DNA of 64,000 nucleotides from contig OX485809.1 in NCBI GenBank assembly GCA_950295325.1, positions 37,019,081-37,083,080 of the forward strand, written 5' to 3'. The notes beneath the pieces were generated by a model. It worked only from the letters and a program-made list of their open reading frames with translations, ran no database searches and was not told the origin of the DNA. Position numbers and translations under genes: made by a program. This DNA is from Polytrichum commune (lineage: Eukaryota > Streptophyta > Polytrichopsida > Polytrichales > Polytrichaceae). Below are positions 53,421 to 64,000 of the stretch, piece by piece (positions within the stretch are counted from its first letter, which is position 1; each line of letters begins with the position of its first letter).

Positions 53421-55058
53421 CGTGGTGCCTCAACCATCATTTGAGAAAAGGCTATGCGGTCTCCAACGTGGTTGCGGTTCCCACAATTGGCACCATGTGT
53501 GCCAACTTGGCAAACCGCTCTACCATCAACAAGATGGCACCATACCCTTGTGACTCTGGCAAGCTTGTGATGAAGTCCATGGAAATACTATGCCGTGACA
53601 ACACTATGTCATGAAAATACTATCCCATGGCGCTGGTAGGATAGGCAATGGTTGTCAGAGGCCGGCTTGCTTTTGGTAAGAGGTTTGGTTCACTTGGCAC
53701 TTCATCCAAACCTTCACAAAAGTGGGCTTTATCCTCTTTTATGCACCGCCAATGGTACCTCCTTGACATTATTCTATGGTGGTTTATTCTTTCTCCTCTA
53801 TGGCCGGCAATGGGACTATCATATTCTTCCTTCAAAACCGATAGCCTCAACTTGCGTTGTGGCACATACATCCAACTTTGTTTATACTTGAACAATCCGT
53901 CCACCAACTTACCCTCTTCAAGCACCTTGCTCTTGCGAAGCTCACCTAAAAACTTTTGTGCCTCAGGGTAATTAATGTAGCCCTCCCGTATCTTGCATCA
54001 CAAGTTTTATTCACCGGTAAACATTAGCCACAAGGTTTGGATGGTTCTCATTGCTTTGAACTTTTCCCGTCTACTTAGCGCATCCGGCACCACATTGCCA
54101 CGGTCTGGTTTGTGGATGAAATCCACCTTTATAAGCGCCAAACTATCATGCTACTGCAATGACTTGGCGCTCACTTGTGCTTGTATCTCAAAATACTTTA
54201 AGGACACACTGTCCATGTAGACCCTTGCTTTGTGCAACCCCAAATAGTCTTGCCACATCTTCAAGCAATGCACTACGGCAAAGAAGTTATTTTTCATTAG
54301 TTGGCCGTCTCATTTGACAACCATCCAACTTCATGCTCCCATATGCAATGGTCATCCATCTTACATCAACAATCCGCCAATAACAAAGACACTCGCCCCC
54401 GTATATATCTCAAAATGTTTGTCAAACTCTGCGAACTTGAGCACGGGATGACAAAGACAACTTGCTCTTAAGCTCCCAAAAGACTTCCTAACAAGGCTCA
54501 TCCCACTCTTGGGATAACCATTTCTTCCACAAGTTGGACAAGGTCGGACAACCATCGAGCTTAATGCTCTCATATGCAATGACCATCCATCTTGCATCAA
54601 CATTTGCCAATAGTAAAGTCCCTCGCCTCCATATGCACCTCAAAATGCTTGTGAAAACCCGGGAACTTGACCACACCTTGCGAAGAGAACTTGCTCTTGA
54701 GTTCCCCAAAGGTTTGGTGACAAGGCTCATCCCACTTTTGGGATAGACATTTTTTTTTCAACAAGTTGAGTAAGGCCCTAGCAACCTTAGAAAAATCTCG
54801 AATGAAGCGGTGGTAGTAGTTGGCTAGGTCAACCAATGACCTAAACCCTTTTTGAGTCAAGGGCCAATTCTCCTCTTGGATTGCCTTGATCTTCCTCATG
54901 TCCGTTCACCAACTTCATTTGTCATCACATAACCCAAGAACTCCATCTTTCGTGAAGCAAAATTGCTTTCCACTCCTTGGTGGTATTTTTTTGAGCAAGT
55001 CATTGGTGGGTACATCTTTGTACCTCACCAACATCCCACGAATGTAGTTTGGGGGAGG
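53421..55058 (-). pseudogene. Integrase, RNase H and RT remnant of copy 2 (part 2)
   Basis: Minus-strand frames, broken by stops, give KLRLSVLKEEYDSPIAGHRG near 53620-53925 and LRASCLCHPVLKFAEFDKHF near 54361-54603. Near 54597-54899 they give LTQKGFRSLVDLANYYHRFI and WDEPCHQTFGELKSKF. Two tandem units of the RNase H-coding repeat are present (about 54310-54545 and 54546-54770), against three in copy 1. Confidence 0.8.
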
Positions 55059-55063
55059 CCCAT
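55059..55063. repeat. Target-site duplication CCCAT (left)
   Basis: Matches CCCAT at 57363-57367; the uninterrupted copy 1 reads GGCCTATCTTTCC at this place. Confidence 0.85.
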
Positions 55064-57362
55064 TGTAGTTAGGTTTGTGCTATGACTTAAAACAACAAAC
55101 CCAGGGAACTAAGTCTCCAGGAGGACTGAGATAGTGTCTATAAGGGTTAATGTCACATTGGATTAAGGATTACAATAACAATCTATGACTTTCCCTTGTT
55201 CATTCCTTCTTTATTATACTTATTTTCCACTCTTATGGTTCATTTGTGTTTTCTTTGTCGTGAGTGATTCCGTCCTATCTTTAAGGAATTATCTATCACT
55301 CTATGTCTTTGACCTATTTCAGTTGTGAAGCTCAAAAGCTTGGTGGATAGTCTTGTATCCTCCCTTTCGGGCGCTATATTCTTGTAAATGCCAATTCTCG
55401 AATGCAATTAATTGTTATTGTTTCATGTGTGGGTGCAAGCATGGTAAAGTGGACCAAAAAAGTGCTCTGGTATACTAAAACCATCATTTTTTTGGTCAAA
55501 GGCCTAAAAGTAGTAGCAAAGAGTTATTTAAATTGGAATTTTTTTTATGATGACCTCTATTGTTGTGTTAAATACTCAAACGTAGAATATCAAGTTGAGA
55601 TTTTCAATACTTAGCATCAAAAGTGATGCTAAAAAACAAATGGTTGAGTCTGGTTTTGGATGTAGATTTCATGACCTTAACTATTTTGAAGTTAGAATTT
55701 TTTTATATTCCTTGAATTCATTATCTACTTGAGGGCATCACCACAAAACTTTGTAAAAAACCATCAATTTAATGTAATTTTATCATATTTTAAACAAATT
55801 TTAGACAGTCACTTATTCAATATCACCTATTTGCACGCCACTTGCACCGTCTTCTAAAATAGGTAGACTTTTCTTGGAATTCTTTTGTCATCATAAATTG
55901 CTTGGTTTTGTAGATCAAGATGTTTTAAAAATGTCTATGGTTTATTTCTTCACAAAATTCAAAATTAGTACATAAAATTGAATCACTTTCACTTAACACT
56001 AGGCAAGGATCAGGAGTTGTCCACTTTATCGTGCTTGCACCCGTGTGGGTTGGTTAATTAATTCTTCATTAATTGTGTGTTGCTTCTCAAAGAAAGACAT
56101 GCTATAATTAAGTTTACTCACAATTTAGCAAAAACAAGTTCAAAATCTATAGCCACCATTTTCATATGAGGGTAAGTTTGGCACCGCAAGCTTGTAATCA
56201 CCACTTTATAATATGTAGATTTGTTTATGCAATCATATTATCCCTTACAATTCAGTAGGCAATTAAACACATCCATATAGCCATACAATAAGGTCAAGTT
56301 GCTCTTACCTTGCTTGGCAATTAATCTCACACATTTCTCTCTTTTAATTATATTGTTTTCATTCGCATTTGTTGCTCTCAAATAATCGTGTTTACATGCC
56401 TCTTGCAATACTCTGACATCTCTCCCCTTTGCCTAGATGTTTCTCGCTTAGCTTACGGCTAATCTCACTAACTCATCCTATTAGTTATCAAGAAGATAGC
56501 CTGTTTCTACTTGACTTTTTGTTATAATATTTACTCCTCATCTACAATCTCCATCTCAGTGGCAAATCTTCACAACTATCTTATATTTCAACTACGACTC
56601 ATTGACCTACTGCACAACATGTCGTGGCTAATATTTTGGTAATTGATTGAAGTTTCACCTAGCCATGGCTATAGCTAAAGTCATGCACAACCATTAATTT
56701 CAATCTCTCACAAATATAGGCTATTTACTTATGACATGCCTAACTCCTCAGTATCTCTTAATCGTTCCACTATTTTGCGTAATTCATCAACTCATAGCCA
56801 CTCTAGCTGATATTCTTCATGATTATAGCCTTGCCTCTTAATTAACAATCATCATATCCTCAGTCACACTCATTTTTATTACTCTGGCCATATCTTCATA
56901 CATGCTCTATTTCGCTCGGCGTCGTCACATCATATTCACCCAAAAACTCACAATTTGATTATTCATTACTCAAAGTTTTAAACAAAGCTACCAGGTTATA
57001 TCCTGGTTAGCCAACTATCCTTCTACACAAAACATTGTCTATAGCCTATGTTCCTATCACATGAGTCCATAGCTACAATTTGCTTCTATTCTTTCGCCTA
57101 GCCTATGGCCTGCGATACTTCCTAGCTCTCACAACTATGACCATATTTTTTACTTGAAAATGATTTGCGTCTCTCGTGAGAAAAAAACTCCTTATAGCAA
57201 ACTTCATTCTGCAAGTGCCGGTAGACTGACAATTGTTGTTAATCACTTATAACCTCTTATTTACAATGTATTTAGCCTTAAGATGTCTTTTCAAGTAATT
57301 TTACTAGTGATTAGCCTCCTACCACTAGTATGAACAACTATAGCCAAATAATTCACACTACA
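55064..57362. repeat. 2.3-kb insertion with TG..CA ends, probably a solo LTR of another family
   Basis: TGTAGT at the start and ACTACA at the end form a perfect six-base inverted pair, and a CCCAT duplication flanks it. The 2299 bp are AT-rich with no long open frame. This is the expected look of a solo LTR; a small non-autonomous LTR element without visible internal LTRs is less likely. Confidence 0.75.
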
Positions 57363-57486
57363 CCCATCTTTCCTAGCCTCCCTATAAGTTCTTTGGAGTT
57401 GCTCCAATCCAACCACGACTATTATTTTCTCCATTATTCATTTGGTCCATTAAGATTAAATTCAACTTGGTTCCTCCTATCATAGG
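57363..57486 (-). pseudogene. RT-start fragment of copy 2 between nested insertions
   Basis: Matches 12995-13115 of copy 1 (CTTTCCTAGCCTCCC, TTGGAGTTGCTCCAAT, TTCATTTGGTCCATTAAGA), then is cut by the next insertion. Confidence 0.8.
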
Positions 57487-60400
57487 TGTGAGCCCCAAAA
57501 TTGCCCCCAACGGCAATTTGGCTCACAATTGAGATGTTTTAGTAAAATCATTAGAATAGTAATAGAAAAATTTAGCGACAAATCATTTATATTAAGGTAG
57601 GTTGGCTAGGGGTGTTTTACCCTTTGGGTTAAAACTCTTGGGCAAGTAGATATTAGAAACCGAAGGGGTTAAAGGGAAATGTCCTTTATCTAATTCGGAA
57701 GCATGAAAGTAGTGGGCTAGTAAGTAAGGTAGAGGGTGCTAAAACCAACACCCCATCCAAAACCAACACCTATAAACGCCTTCCAATTGCCAACACTCTA
57801 CAACCTTGAACCGTACCCGGTGGTGTAGGAGTGTCTGGGCCCACGGAGTGATGGTTTTAGGTGCCATTAGTGGTGCCACCTCATAGCGGCCTCCATGACC
57901 TTCATGTAGGGTATGTAACGGGCTCCACTTTATCTCGGGTTGGTTCAAGGTGGGATTAGGGTGGCTTGTCAATGCCTATTCTAGTCATTCTATTCACAAA
58001 GCCAAGGAGGTAGGCCCACAAAGCACAAAAGGGCCATTTTCCGGGATGCAAGGGGGTCGGTTCCCGGGATGCAAGGTGATGGTTTTGCAAGCGAACCGGG
58101 GAGGTATATAGCCGTGTGGCTTTGCATACCATTACTACTTGGGCTTTGATGTAGTTTGGGTCTAGTACCCATCTATGTTGTGTTGGTTCTAGGCAATGAA
58201 GGTGGAGGTCCTCATCATATGCGAGGTTGCCATACACGGGGCCTATGGATTGGTATAAGGAAGCTAGTAGTTTTGACTTTTAATATTCATCAAATATTCA
58301 ATTGAAACTAAAAATATTTTTTCTTTTTTGATATCTATGTTTAGCCTAAAGGTTAATATGAATATATATTTTATATATCAACCATATAGCCATATGTATG
58401 TGCAATAGTTTAAAGTGTTGATTTAAGCACCCTCTACCTTAGGTAGGTTAAGTTAGGAACAACCAATTCAAGCAAGCAAAAATCAAGCGACGGCAAAAAA
58501 TAAAAATAAAAAATTCCGGAAACAGCCAAGAAATAAATGAAAGTGACAACTACGAGTGTAAGGAATCTTGCCAACTAGGGCAAAGAGGCCATGTTGCCAC
58601 CCTCGCCACCCAAAAACAAATTTCAAACGGAAATGGAAAAACCTTTCTAAGGGCTTAAGCAAATGCGTGCGAGGTGGCATATTTTTTTCTCCTCCATTTA
58701 TCTCTAATGGCTTAGTTGCCACCGTTCAAGGAACGGGACCCCTCGGTGAACGGAAGAGAGAAGAGGTCCAACCCTTCATGTGAAGAGTGATAAAAAAACC
58801 TCTCTTCTCTTTTCAATCATTTCTCCGAATTTTCATTTTAGTACAACGAAACCCTCTAGAATTTTAGTGAGAAGGAGAAAACATTCTCATTCATTCAATA
58901 TAGTCATAAGTTAGAATTCTTATAGTTCGAACTTTTGAGAGAAGGTAGTGTGTTTTTGAACTCATCCCTAAGTAACTATGTCATTTTTATTTGAGTGTAG
59001 TGGACACAAAAATTATAATTTAATCTTCACATTTTGAGTAAAATCTAGTAATTTATATTAGCTTTTCAAAAAACCTAAGTTTGTTAGAATAAAAGTTAGG
59101 GAGCAAAAATAATGAGTGTGTGAATGAAGATGCTCAGTTGCCTCTCAAACTACAAATACTGACTTTGCATGCGCATAACTAAAAGATGAATTATGTAGTT
59201 GCTTTGATATATAGATGCATTATAGTTCTTATTATTAGCTTTCTAGAAAATATAAGTTTGTCATAATCAAATTTAAGGAGTAAGAATTATGAATATTTGA
59301 ATAAAGATATTCCAGCTGCCTCCTACAATATAAGAGCTAATTTTGTAAGCTCATATCCACAAGAAGAAATATGCAATTCTTTTGATATTTAAAGCAAATG
59401 TAGATCTGATTTTAAGGTTTATAGAAAGTCTAAGTTTGCTAGAATCTAAGTTAATAAGTAAAAGTTATGAATATTTGAATAAAGATATCCCTACTGCCTC
59501 TTAGATTCTAAAATCTGACTTTGTAAGCTCATATCTTTAAGAAGATACATCCAGTTGCTTTGATAATTGGTTGAATTATAGTTATTGTTGTTAGCTTTCC
59601 AAATTACTAACAATTAGTCCAATTGAAGCTTGTAAGCAAAACTTGTGGCCGTTTAAGTGAATGGGTGTCTGCTGCCGTACGAAAAGAAGTTCGTTCATTC
59701 AAGGTTGGCGGGTACGAATTGGTGTTGTGGGCAACCGAGTGTTGGAGTAGGGATTCCGCACCAACCATCGCCAAGTCAAGATAGGAGTGAATCGGTAAGT
59801 TTTTTAACCCTACACCCTTCAATTTAGGATTGAAAGGAGCGCAGCGAAGGTAAATTCTCACCCCAAACCAACTATCCATGTAAGACTAAAGGGACATCAC
59901 CCACATAGCCGCTGAGGGGGATTCCAATTCTCATGTGTACGGAGACTCTCGGTTATCTGTTGTGGTAGTAGTTTTCCATTTATAACTTGTTTGTGTGTGG
60001 TGAAGCCGAGTTAATCACCAACATGACCACTCTACATGTTTGTAGGTGGTAAGATGCTAGTAATGATCCACAAAACCACCATGATGTTGTTGGCCACAAA
60101 TGTTGGAGGTGATGGCCCCAACCCTTGAAGAATTGTGCAATAGGTTGAACACACATGTTGCCTTATTCTATAGTCCTATCAAGTTGAATTTTCGTGATCA
60201 AACCGTGTTAAACTAATTGGTAATTAACAAAATTCGTACAATCCCCGTATGGCAAAACCAACCGGAAACTTAACTTGGAGGATTGAGACTACCCCTCCGG
60301 CGGCAAAAATTGAAGGGTGTAAGTATCAATCAACCTTCAAGAGACCCGCACAAGGCCTTGAAGGGTTCGGATTAGGGCATGCACCAAACAAGTAGATGGT

Positions 60401-60859
60401 GATGCCATAAATTATGAACTTAATAACATAGGCTTTGCTCAATCAACTATAAATTAAGAATGAAGGTTGAGAGGGTGGGACTTAATTGAGGTCCCCCCGT
60501 TTAGAGAATTTAATATATAAGAAGTAAAGAATTAGATATGGCCCAAGGTAGAAGGTAAGGTTATTTCATTCATTAGGGATAGGTTGTCTTGATCCCAAGG
60601 CTGATGCGTCAGCGTGTAGACTTTGATAGATTAGGCATTAGGTCAGGGAAATTGATAATTACCTTAGGCACTTAAATCTAGGCATAACCTATCGAAATGA
60701 TACGACGCGATTATCAAATTCCTCCACAAACCCAAAACACTCATTAAATATCATAATACCCGGGTTTGGCTTGGGCACCTGTGAAGGTAGGCCATCCTCA
60801 CCGAAGGACTTGTGCGGTACTTTTAGGCTCTCTCGGAGGGGATGCCTAAAAGCACCATA
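57487..60859 (+). repeat. Diverged 3.4-kb solo LTR related to family B
   Basis: 3373 bp starting TGTGAGCCCC and ending GCACCATA. The flanks ATAGG (57482-57486) and ATAAG (60860-60864) match at four of five bases. Its last 100 bases keep the family B order: CCCGGGTTTGGCTTGGGC, CTCACCGAAGGACTTGTG, GGTACTTTTAGGCT. Other shared blocks include GGTAGTAGTTTTCCATTTAT against GTAGTAGCTTCATTTAT, and TTGTTGGCC-CA. It is an older relative of the 2839-bp LTR. Confidence 0.8.
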
Positions 60860-60864
60860 ATAAG

Positions 60865-62087
60865 AGTTCTTATTAATTTGAGATTCAATTATTTGCCATC
60901 AAGACACATGACAAATGCACCGCAAATGCACTGGCGTGCGCCTCAAATCTACCATGTGATTTTTAAAGAAGGTGATCTTTACAATGACATAGTGCACAAT
61001 CTATTTTACATAGTGTAAAATCTTTACAAAAATCCAATGTCGCACGTTAGAAGGTTACATGCATAGCCACCTCTGCCTCATATGGTTTGCCCTTTGCAAA
61101 CCGCACCTTGATGGGCTTGTCCGCTCTACCGGTTAGCAAGCCCCAACCCCCTTATTAGTTTTGGGCTCATGAAGGAATGCATTACCTCTTTGTCAACTCA
61201 TGAGACATTTCTATCATTTATTTGAGCCTTAAGGTATAAAATATTTGGCCTTGGCTTAAGGCTTATAGCCCTGGCCACAAAACCATCATCTAGGATTTGG
61301 TCCGCAACAACAACATGATTTGGCTTGGTCCGCAAAGCCAACTTTTAACATTCTGTCCGTGGCACAAACATGATATGACTTAGTACCATAAAACCAACTT
61401 CTAACATTCGGCCCACGGCAAAAATACGATTTGGCCTGGTAGCACAAAACCACCTTGTAACATTCCGTCTACAACACAAACATGATTTGCCTCAAAAATA
61501 GGGCCAAACTACTTGTGTTCATTTCCTTGGGACCTACATCGGCTAAAGCCACTTTGTGGTGAGGCGCCATCCAACTTCTTTTCGGGGTCATCAACTTCAA
61601 TTTTACTCATCCCCACCAAGTCCTCAAGAAACTTTGAGGACTTGAACAAGACATCCTCCACCCACTTTTGCAACCCCATCTAAAACGATAAGTTTCTTAG
61701 CCAATTCATCTATCTTGGTTATACCATTCATTTTGGTGTTAAATTTGCGCACATAAGGCCTTAAGAGACCCCGCGTGGTTCATTTACACCAAGTTCATTT
61801 TAACATCGCCACCTTCCAAGCTTTCGGGTGCATTTGGTATTCTAGCCCCTAAATATTTCTCGCGGTTTGCGGGGGCCTTTTCAAAGGACACCCCCATCTC
61901 CTTACCAAATCTACCCTCATCCCGACCATTGTCATTAGAATCAATGGTGTGGTCAAAATCCATTTGCACATGATCATTGTTCCAATTTGAGCACCACAAC
62001 CTTTTGAAAACCCCGGGCTCACCATCATAATCCACATTTTTGATAGCCATCTCTTCCTCAAAGTGCTAGCTTAAATATTGGAACCCT
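60865..62087 (-). pseudogene. Protease and Gag remnant of copy 2
   Basis: Matches 13115-14195 of copy 1. The Gag start on the minus strand (62050 downward) reads MAIKNVDYDGEPGVFKRLWC and continues to LGARIPNAPESLEGGD, open for 88 codons. The rest is broken. A tandem repeat at about 61290-61490 is not seen in copy 1. Confidence 0.75.
61290..61490. repeat. About 60-70-bp tandem repeat in the copy 2 Gag region
   Basis: Three diverged units with TGATTTGGCTTGGT-like, AAAACCAACTT and AACATTC-GTCC blocks in each. Confidence 0.75.
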
Positions 62088-62099
62088 GCTCTGATACCA
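62088..62099 (-). promoter_or_regulatory. Primer-binding site of copy 2, initiator-Met tRNA type
   Basis: Minus strand TGGTATCAGAGC, two bases from the LTR. Confidence 0.88.
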
Positions 62100-62101
62100 C
62101 G

Positions 62102-62970
62102 TGTCGCAACCCTCGCTAGCTTCCCTTAACTATATTGATCATTTTCATTTCTAGCAAGGGTCACGAGCATTAACCCTTCGCATTCCGCCATGCTAATGGT
62201 TAACTCCTCCTACCCCGGACCTTATAGTTCATAAGAGGGGAACCAACCCTCCTACTTTGCTTTCAGAACTCACTCCTTAATCAGTAATCAATTCTTAGAT
62301 GTGGACTTCCATCCATGGAAGTCCAATCTTATGTTGATCATCGCGTTGCCGGAGAGCAACACTATAACAACCCGAACCATACTAAGCAACTATGTCCTCA
62401 CATTGGGCCAAAGCCCATGAAAGCCGTGCCGTTCGGCCTCAGGTGGGTGAGGCCACACCACCTCACCCATATAAGCCTGGAAGATTTTTGGCAGGGCCCC
62501 TACCCCACCGTCAAGAAACCTTTTGTCTCTCTATCAAGAATTGGGGCCGAGTAGACATTTTGCCTTAGCCGTTGGGGCTAGAACCCCCAGTTGCTTCAAG
62601 ACACCATAACTTCCTTGTATGATGTCTGATGCTAACAAACAACCACTCCATCGTCATCTACGTTTCACGTAAATGCCAATGGATCCCTCACTTGCCTCAT
62701 TCATATAAGTAATGAGGAATTTATGCCTGTTCAAACCTTGGCAGTCCCGGGAGCCACTCCTAGGCCACTGCTGTACCAGGGCGCTGTCCCGGGACAGTGC
62801 CCCACTCAAATAGCCATATCTCCTAGCTCACACCTCCGATTAAGGTATTCTTGAGCATTCTAGAATCACCAATCCATAAGCTACACATAGCTCATGGCCT
62901 TACCCTTGTGCCTTTTAGTCTCCGTGGGTAGGAGGTGTTTCGGGCACTCATCATGGAGAGGTGCGCAACA
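62102..62970 (-). repeat. Family A copy 2, 5' LTR (right in window)
   Basis: 869 bp, TGTCGCAACC to GTGCGCAACA. It lacks roughly 100 bp present in the other LTRs, between GGGTAGGAGG and TGTTTCGGGCACTC. Confidence 0.88.
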
Positions 62971-64000
62971 TGGGCACTTCTTATCTCTTGTAATTCGTGT
63001 ACCTTCCTTTGTCTACAATGTTCACTTGGTCTTTGTTGACAATGTATGTTTCCCTCAGTCTATGTGATTGCAAATGTGTTCTTTATGGAAATCAAATTGG
63101 ATTCTAGGGTATAAAAATATTTTGCGAACCTCAATGCTGGCAAATTACAATACAAACTCATTTTATATATGAAACATGTCAATGATATACAAGATGAACT
63201 TTAAAACACTTCAATTGTAATACTACTAGCTCAATGCAATCCCTTCGTTAAACATTAACTACGCCAACAAACATGCCACGTGCATTGGTATGAAATCAAA
63301 AGTTTTGAATTAGAGTTGAGACGCATCGATCATATTAAGATATCAAAGTGAGCACTTTCAATGCAAATGTCATTGTCCACATGTGTCTTGCTTACATGTG
63401 TCATTGGAAAATTGCTCATGTGTTGACTTTGAAGTCCCTAGCAAGACCTAGTAACATCTTTTTCAATAATTTGTGGCAAACAACTTTTCTTAAATGACAT
63501 ATGGTGTAGGTATTGCAGGGTGATAAAAGAAACAAAATTGGGAGAGCTCTCCACACACACATATAAATATAAATATATATCAGTTTTATTTTTATTTATA
63601 TAGAAAATGATTTTTTTCCATATTATATGGGTCCAAGCACAATAAAGTTTACAATAAAGTTGATACTATTTGTGTTGGAAATGTAATTTAGCACTTTGAG
63701 TTACGTAATAGAGTTTTTTTGAATAAAAATTTAATGAACAAAAAATATAGGTATAAGAATAATGATCATAAATATATTTTATTATCTAATATAAATTTAA
63801 CCTACTTCCATCTCATTTTTCATTTTGTTTGTTGTGGTCGATTTAAAAAAAAGTAGACCATATATTGACAATGCTCATGTTGAGATCATAATGATAATTA
63901 CAGTGCATTGTAATGCACCAATTTTCATATTTTAAAGATGTTTTCTTTGCGATATGACAAATAAATGAACTCAAATAATGATTTTTTTCCACTTTTTAAA
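62971..64000. other. AT-rich flank, nothing recognised
   Basis: Contains short AT-rich microsatellite-like runs; no open frame of note and no element end. Confidence 0.6.

Larger units (their letters stand above)
49194..62970 (-). mobile_element. Ty3/gypsy-type LTR element, family A, copy 2 (old, with three nested insertions)
   Basis: Minus-strand element with LTRs at 49194-50155 and 62102-62970, flanked by TGGGT and TGGGC. The primer-binding site TGGTATCAGAGC lies at 62088-62099. Its interior matches copy 1 in order but is broken by insertions at 50577-53415, 55064-57362 and 57487-60859. The left LTR joins directly to integrase sequence without the purine tract, so part of the 3' interior is lost. 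LTRs of 962 and 869 bp with many differences make it clearly older than copy 1. Confidence 0.88.

Noticed and set aside
55402-55614. 70-codon plus-strand frame in the 2.3-kb insertion
   Set aside because: Short, AT-rich, without a recognisable motif; expected by chance.

Overview
This window is nuclear DNA from a land plant with a repeat-rich genome. The evidence is a short run of plant-type TTTAGGG telomere motifs (about 2846-2897), a phytocyanin gene fragment, spliceosomal introns in every gene, and Ty3/gypsy elements typical of plants. A non-seed plant (bryophyte, lycophyte or fern) is my guess, but nothing in the sequence fixes the species. No rRNA, tRNA or CRISPR array was recognised, and no confirmed housekeeping gene is complete here.

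Region 1 (1-18.8 kb) is the most unusual part. A four-exon gene (5230-16502, all introns in phase 0, 1377 codons once a later insertion is set aside) encodes a protein with a ParB-like 'DGQHS' motif. It is followed by what looks like a degenerate DNA amino-methyltransferase in motif order IV then I, and then a long disordered and coiled-coil tail. The gene lies among 31 copies of a 22-bp palindrome: arms TTTACGAACG and CGTTCGTAAA around two variable central bases. The copies occur in two upstream arrays, in all three introns, in frame inside the last long exon, and in a 3' array. I saw none in the remaining 47 kb. A diverged copy of the same 3' gene end opens the window (1-520), so the locus is duplicated. 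An FCP1-like HAD phosphatase exon (16953-17720) and a proline-rich two-exon gene (17833-18830) follow.

A 6.8-kb minus-strand Ty3-type LTR element (8403-15184) splits exon 3 of the ParB-like gene. It has a perfect 5-bp target duplication and nearly identical LTRs. Its own coding region is decayed, so it was probably mobilised in trans.

Region 2 (18.8-43.5 kb) is an older repeat cut by two insertions. The first is a 7.7-kb PIF/Harbinger element (22554-30289) with terminal inverted repeats, a TAA duplication, an intact DDE transposase and a frameshifted Myb-like partner. Between these it carries fragments of two host genes, delta-COP and a phytocyanin. The second is a 10.3-kb LTR retrotransposon (30818-41075) with 2839-bp LTRs. 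Its single long ORF joins Gag and protease directly to the integrase tail, with reverse transcriptase, RNase H and the integrase core missing.

Region 3 (43.5-64 kb) holds a 1.2-kb DNA transposon with G-run termini and an 8-bp duplication (43991-45188), an AT-rich spacer, and a second, older copy of the minus-strand Ty3 element (49194-62970). Three further insertions are nested in that copy: a solo LTR of the 2839-bp family in inverted orientation, a 2.3-kb TG..CA unit, and a diverged 3.4-kb solo LTR. The last kilobase is AT-rich and appears empty.
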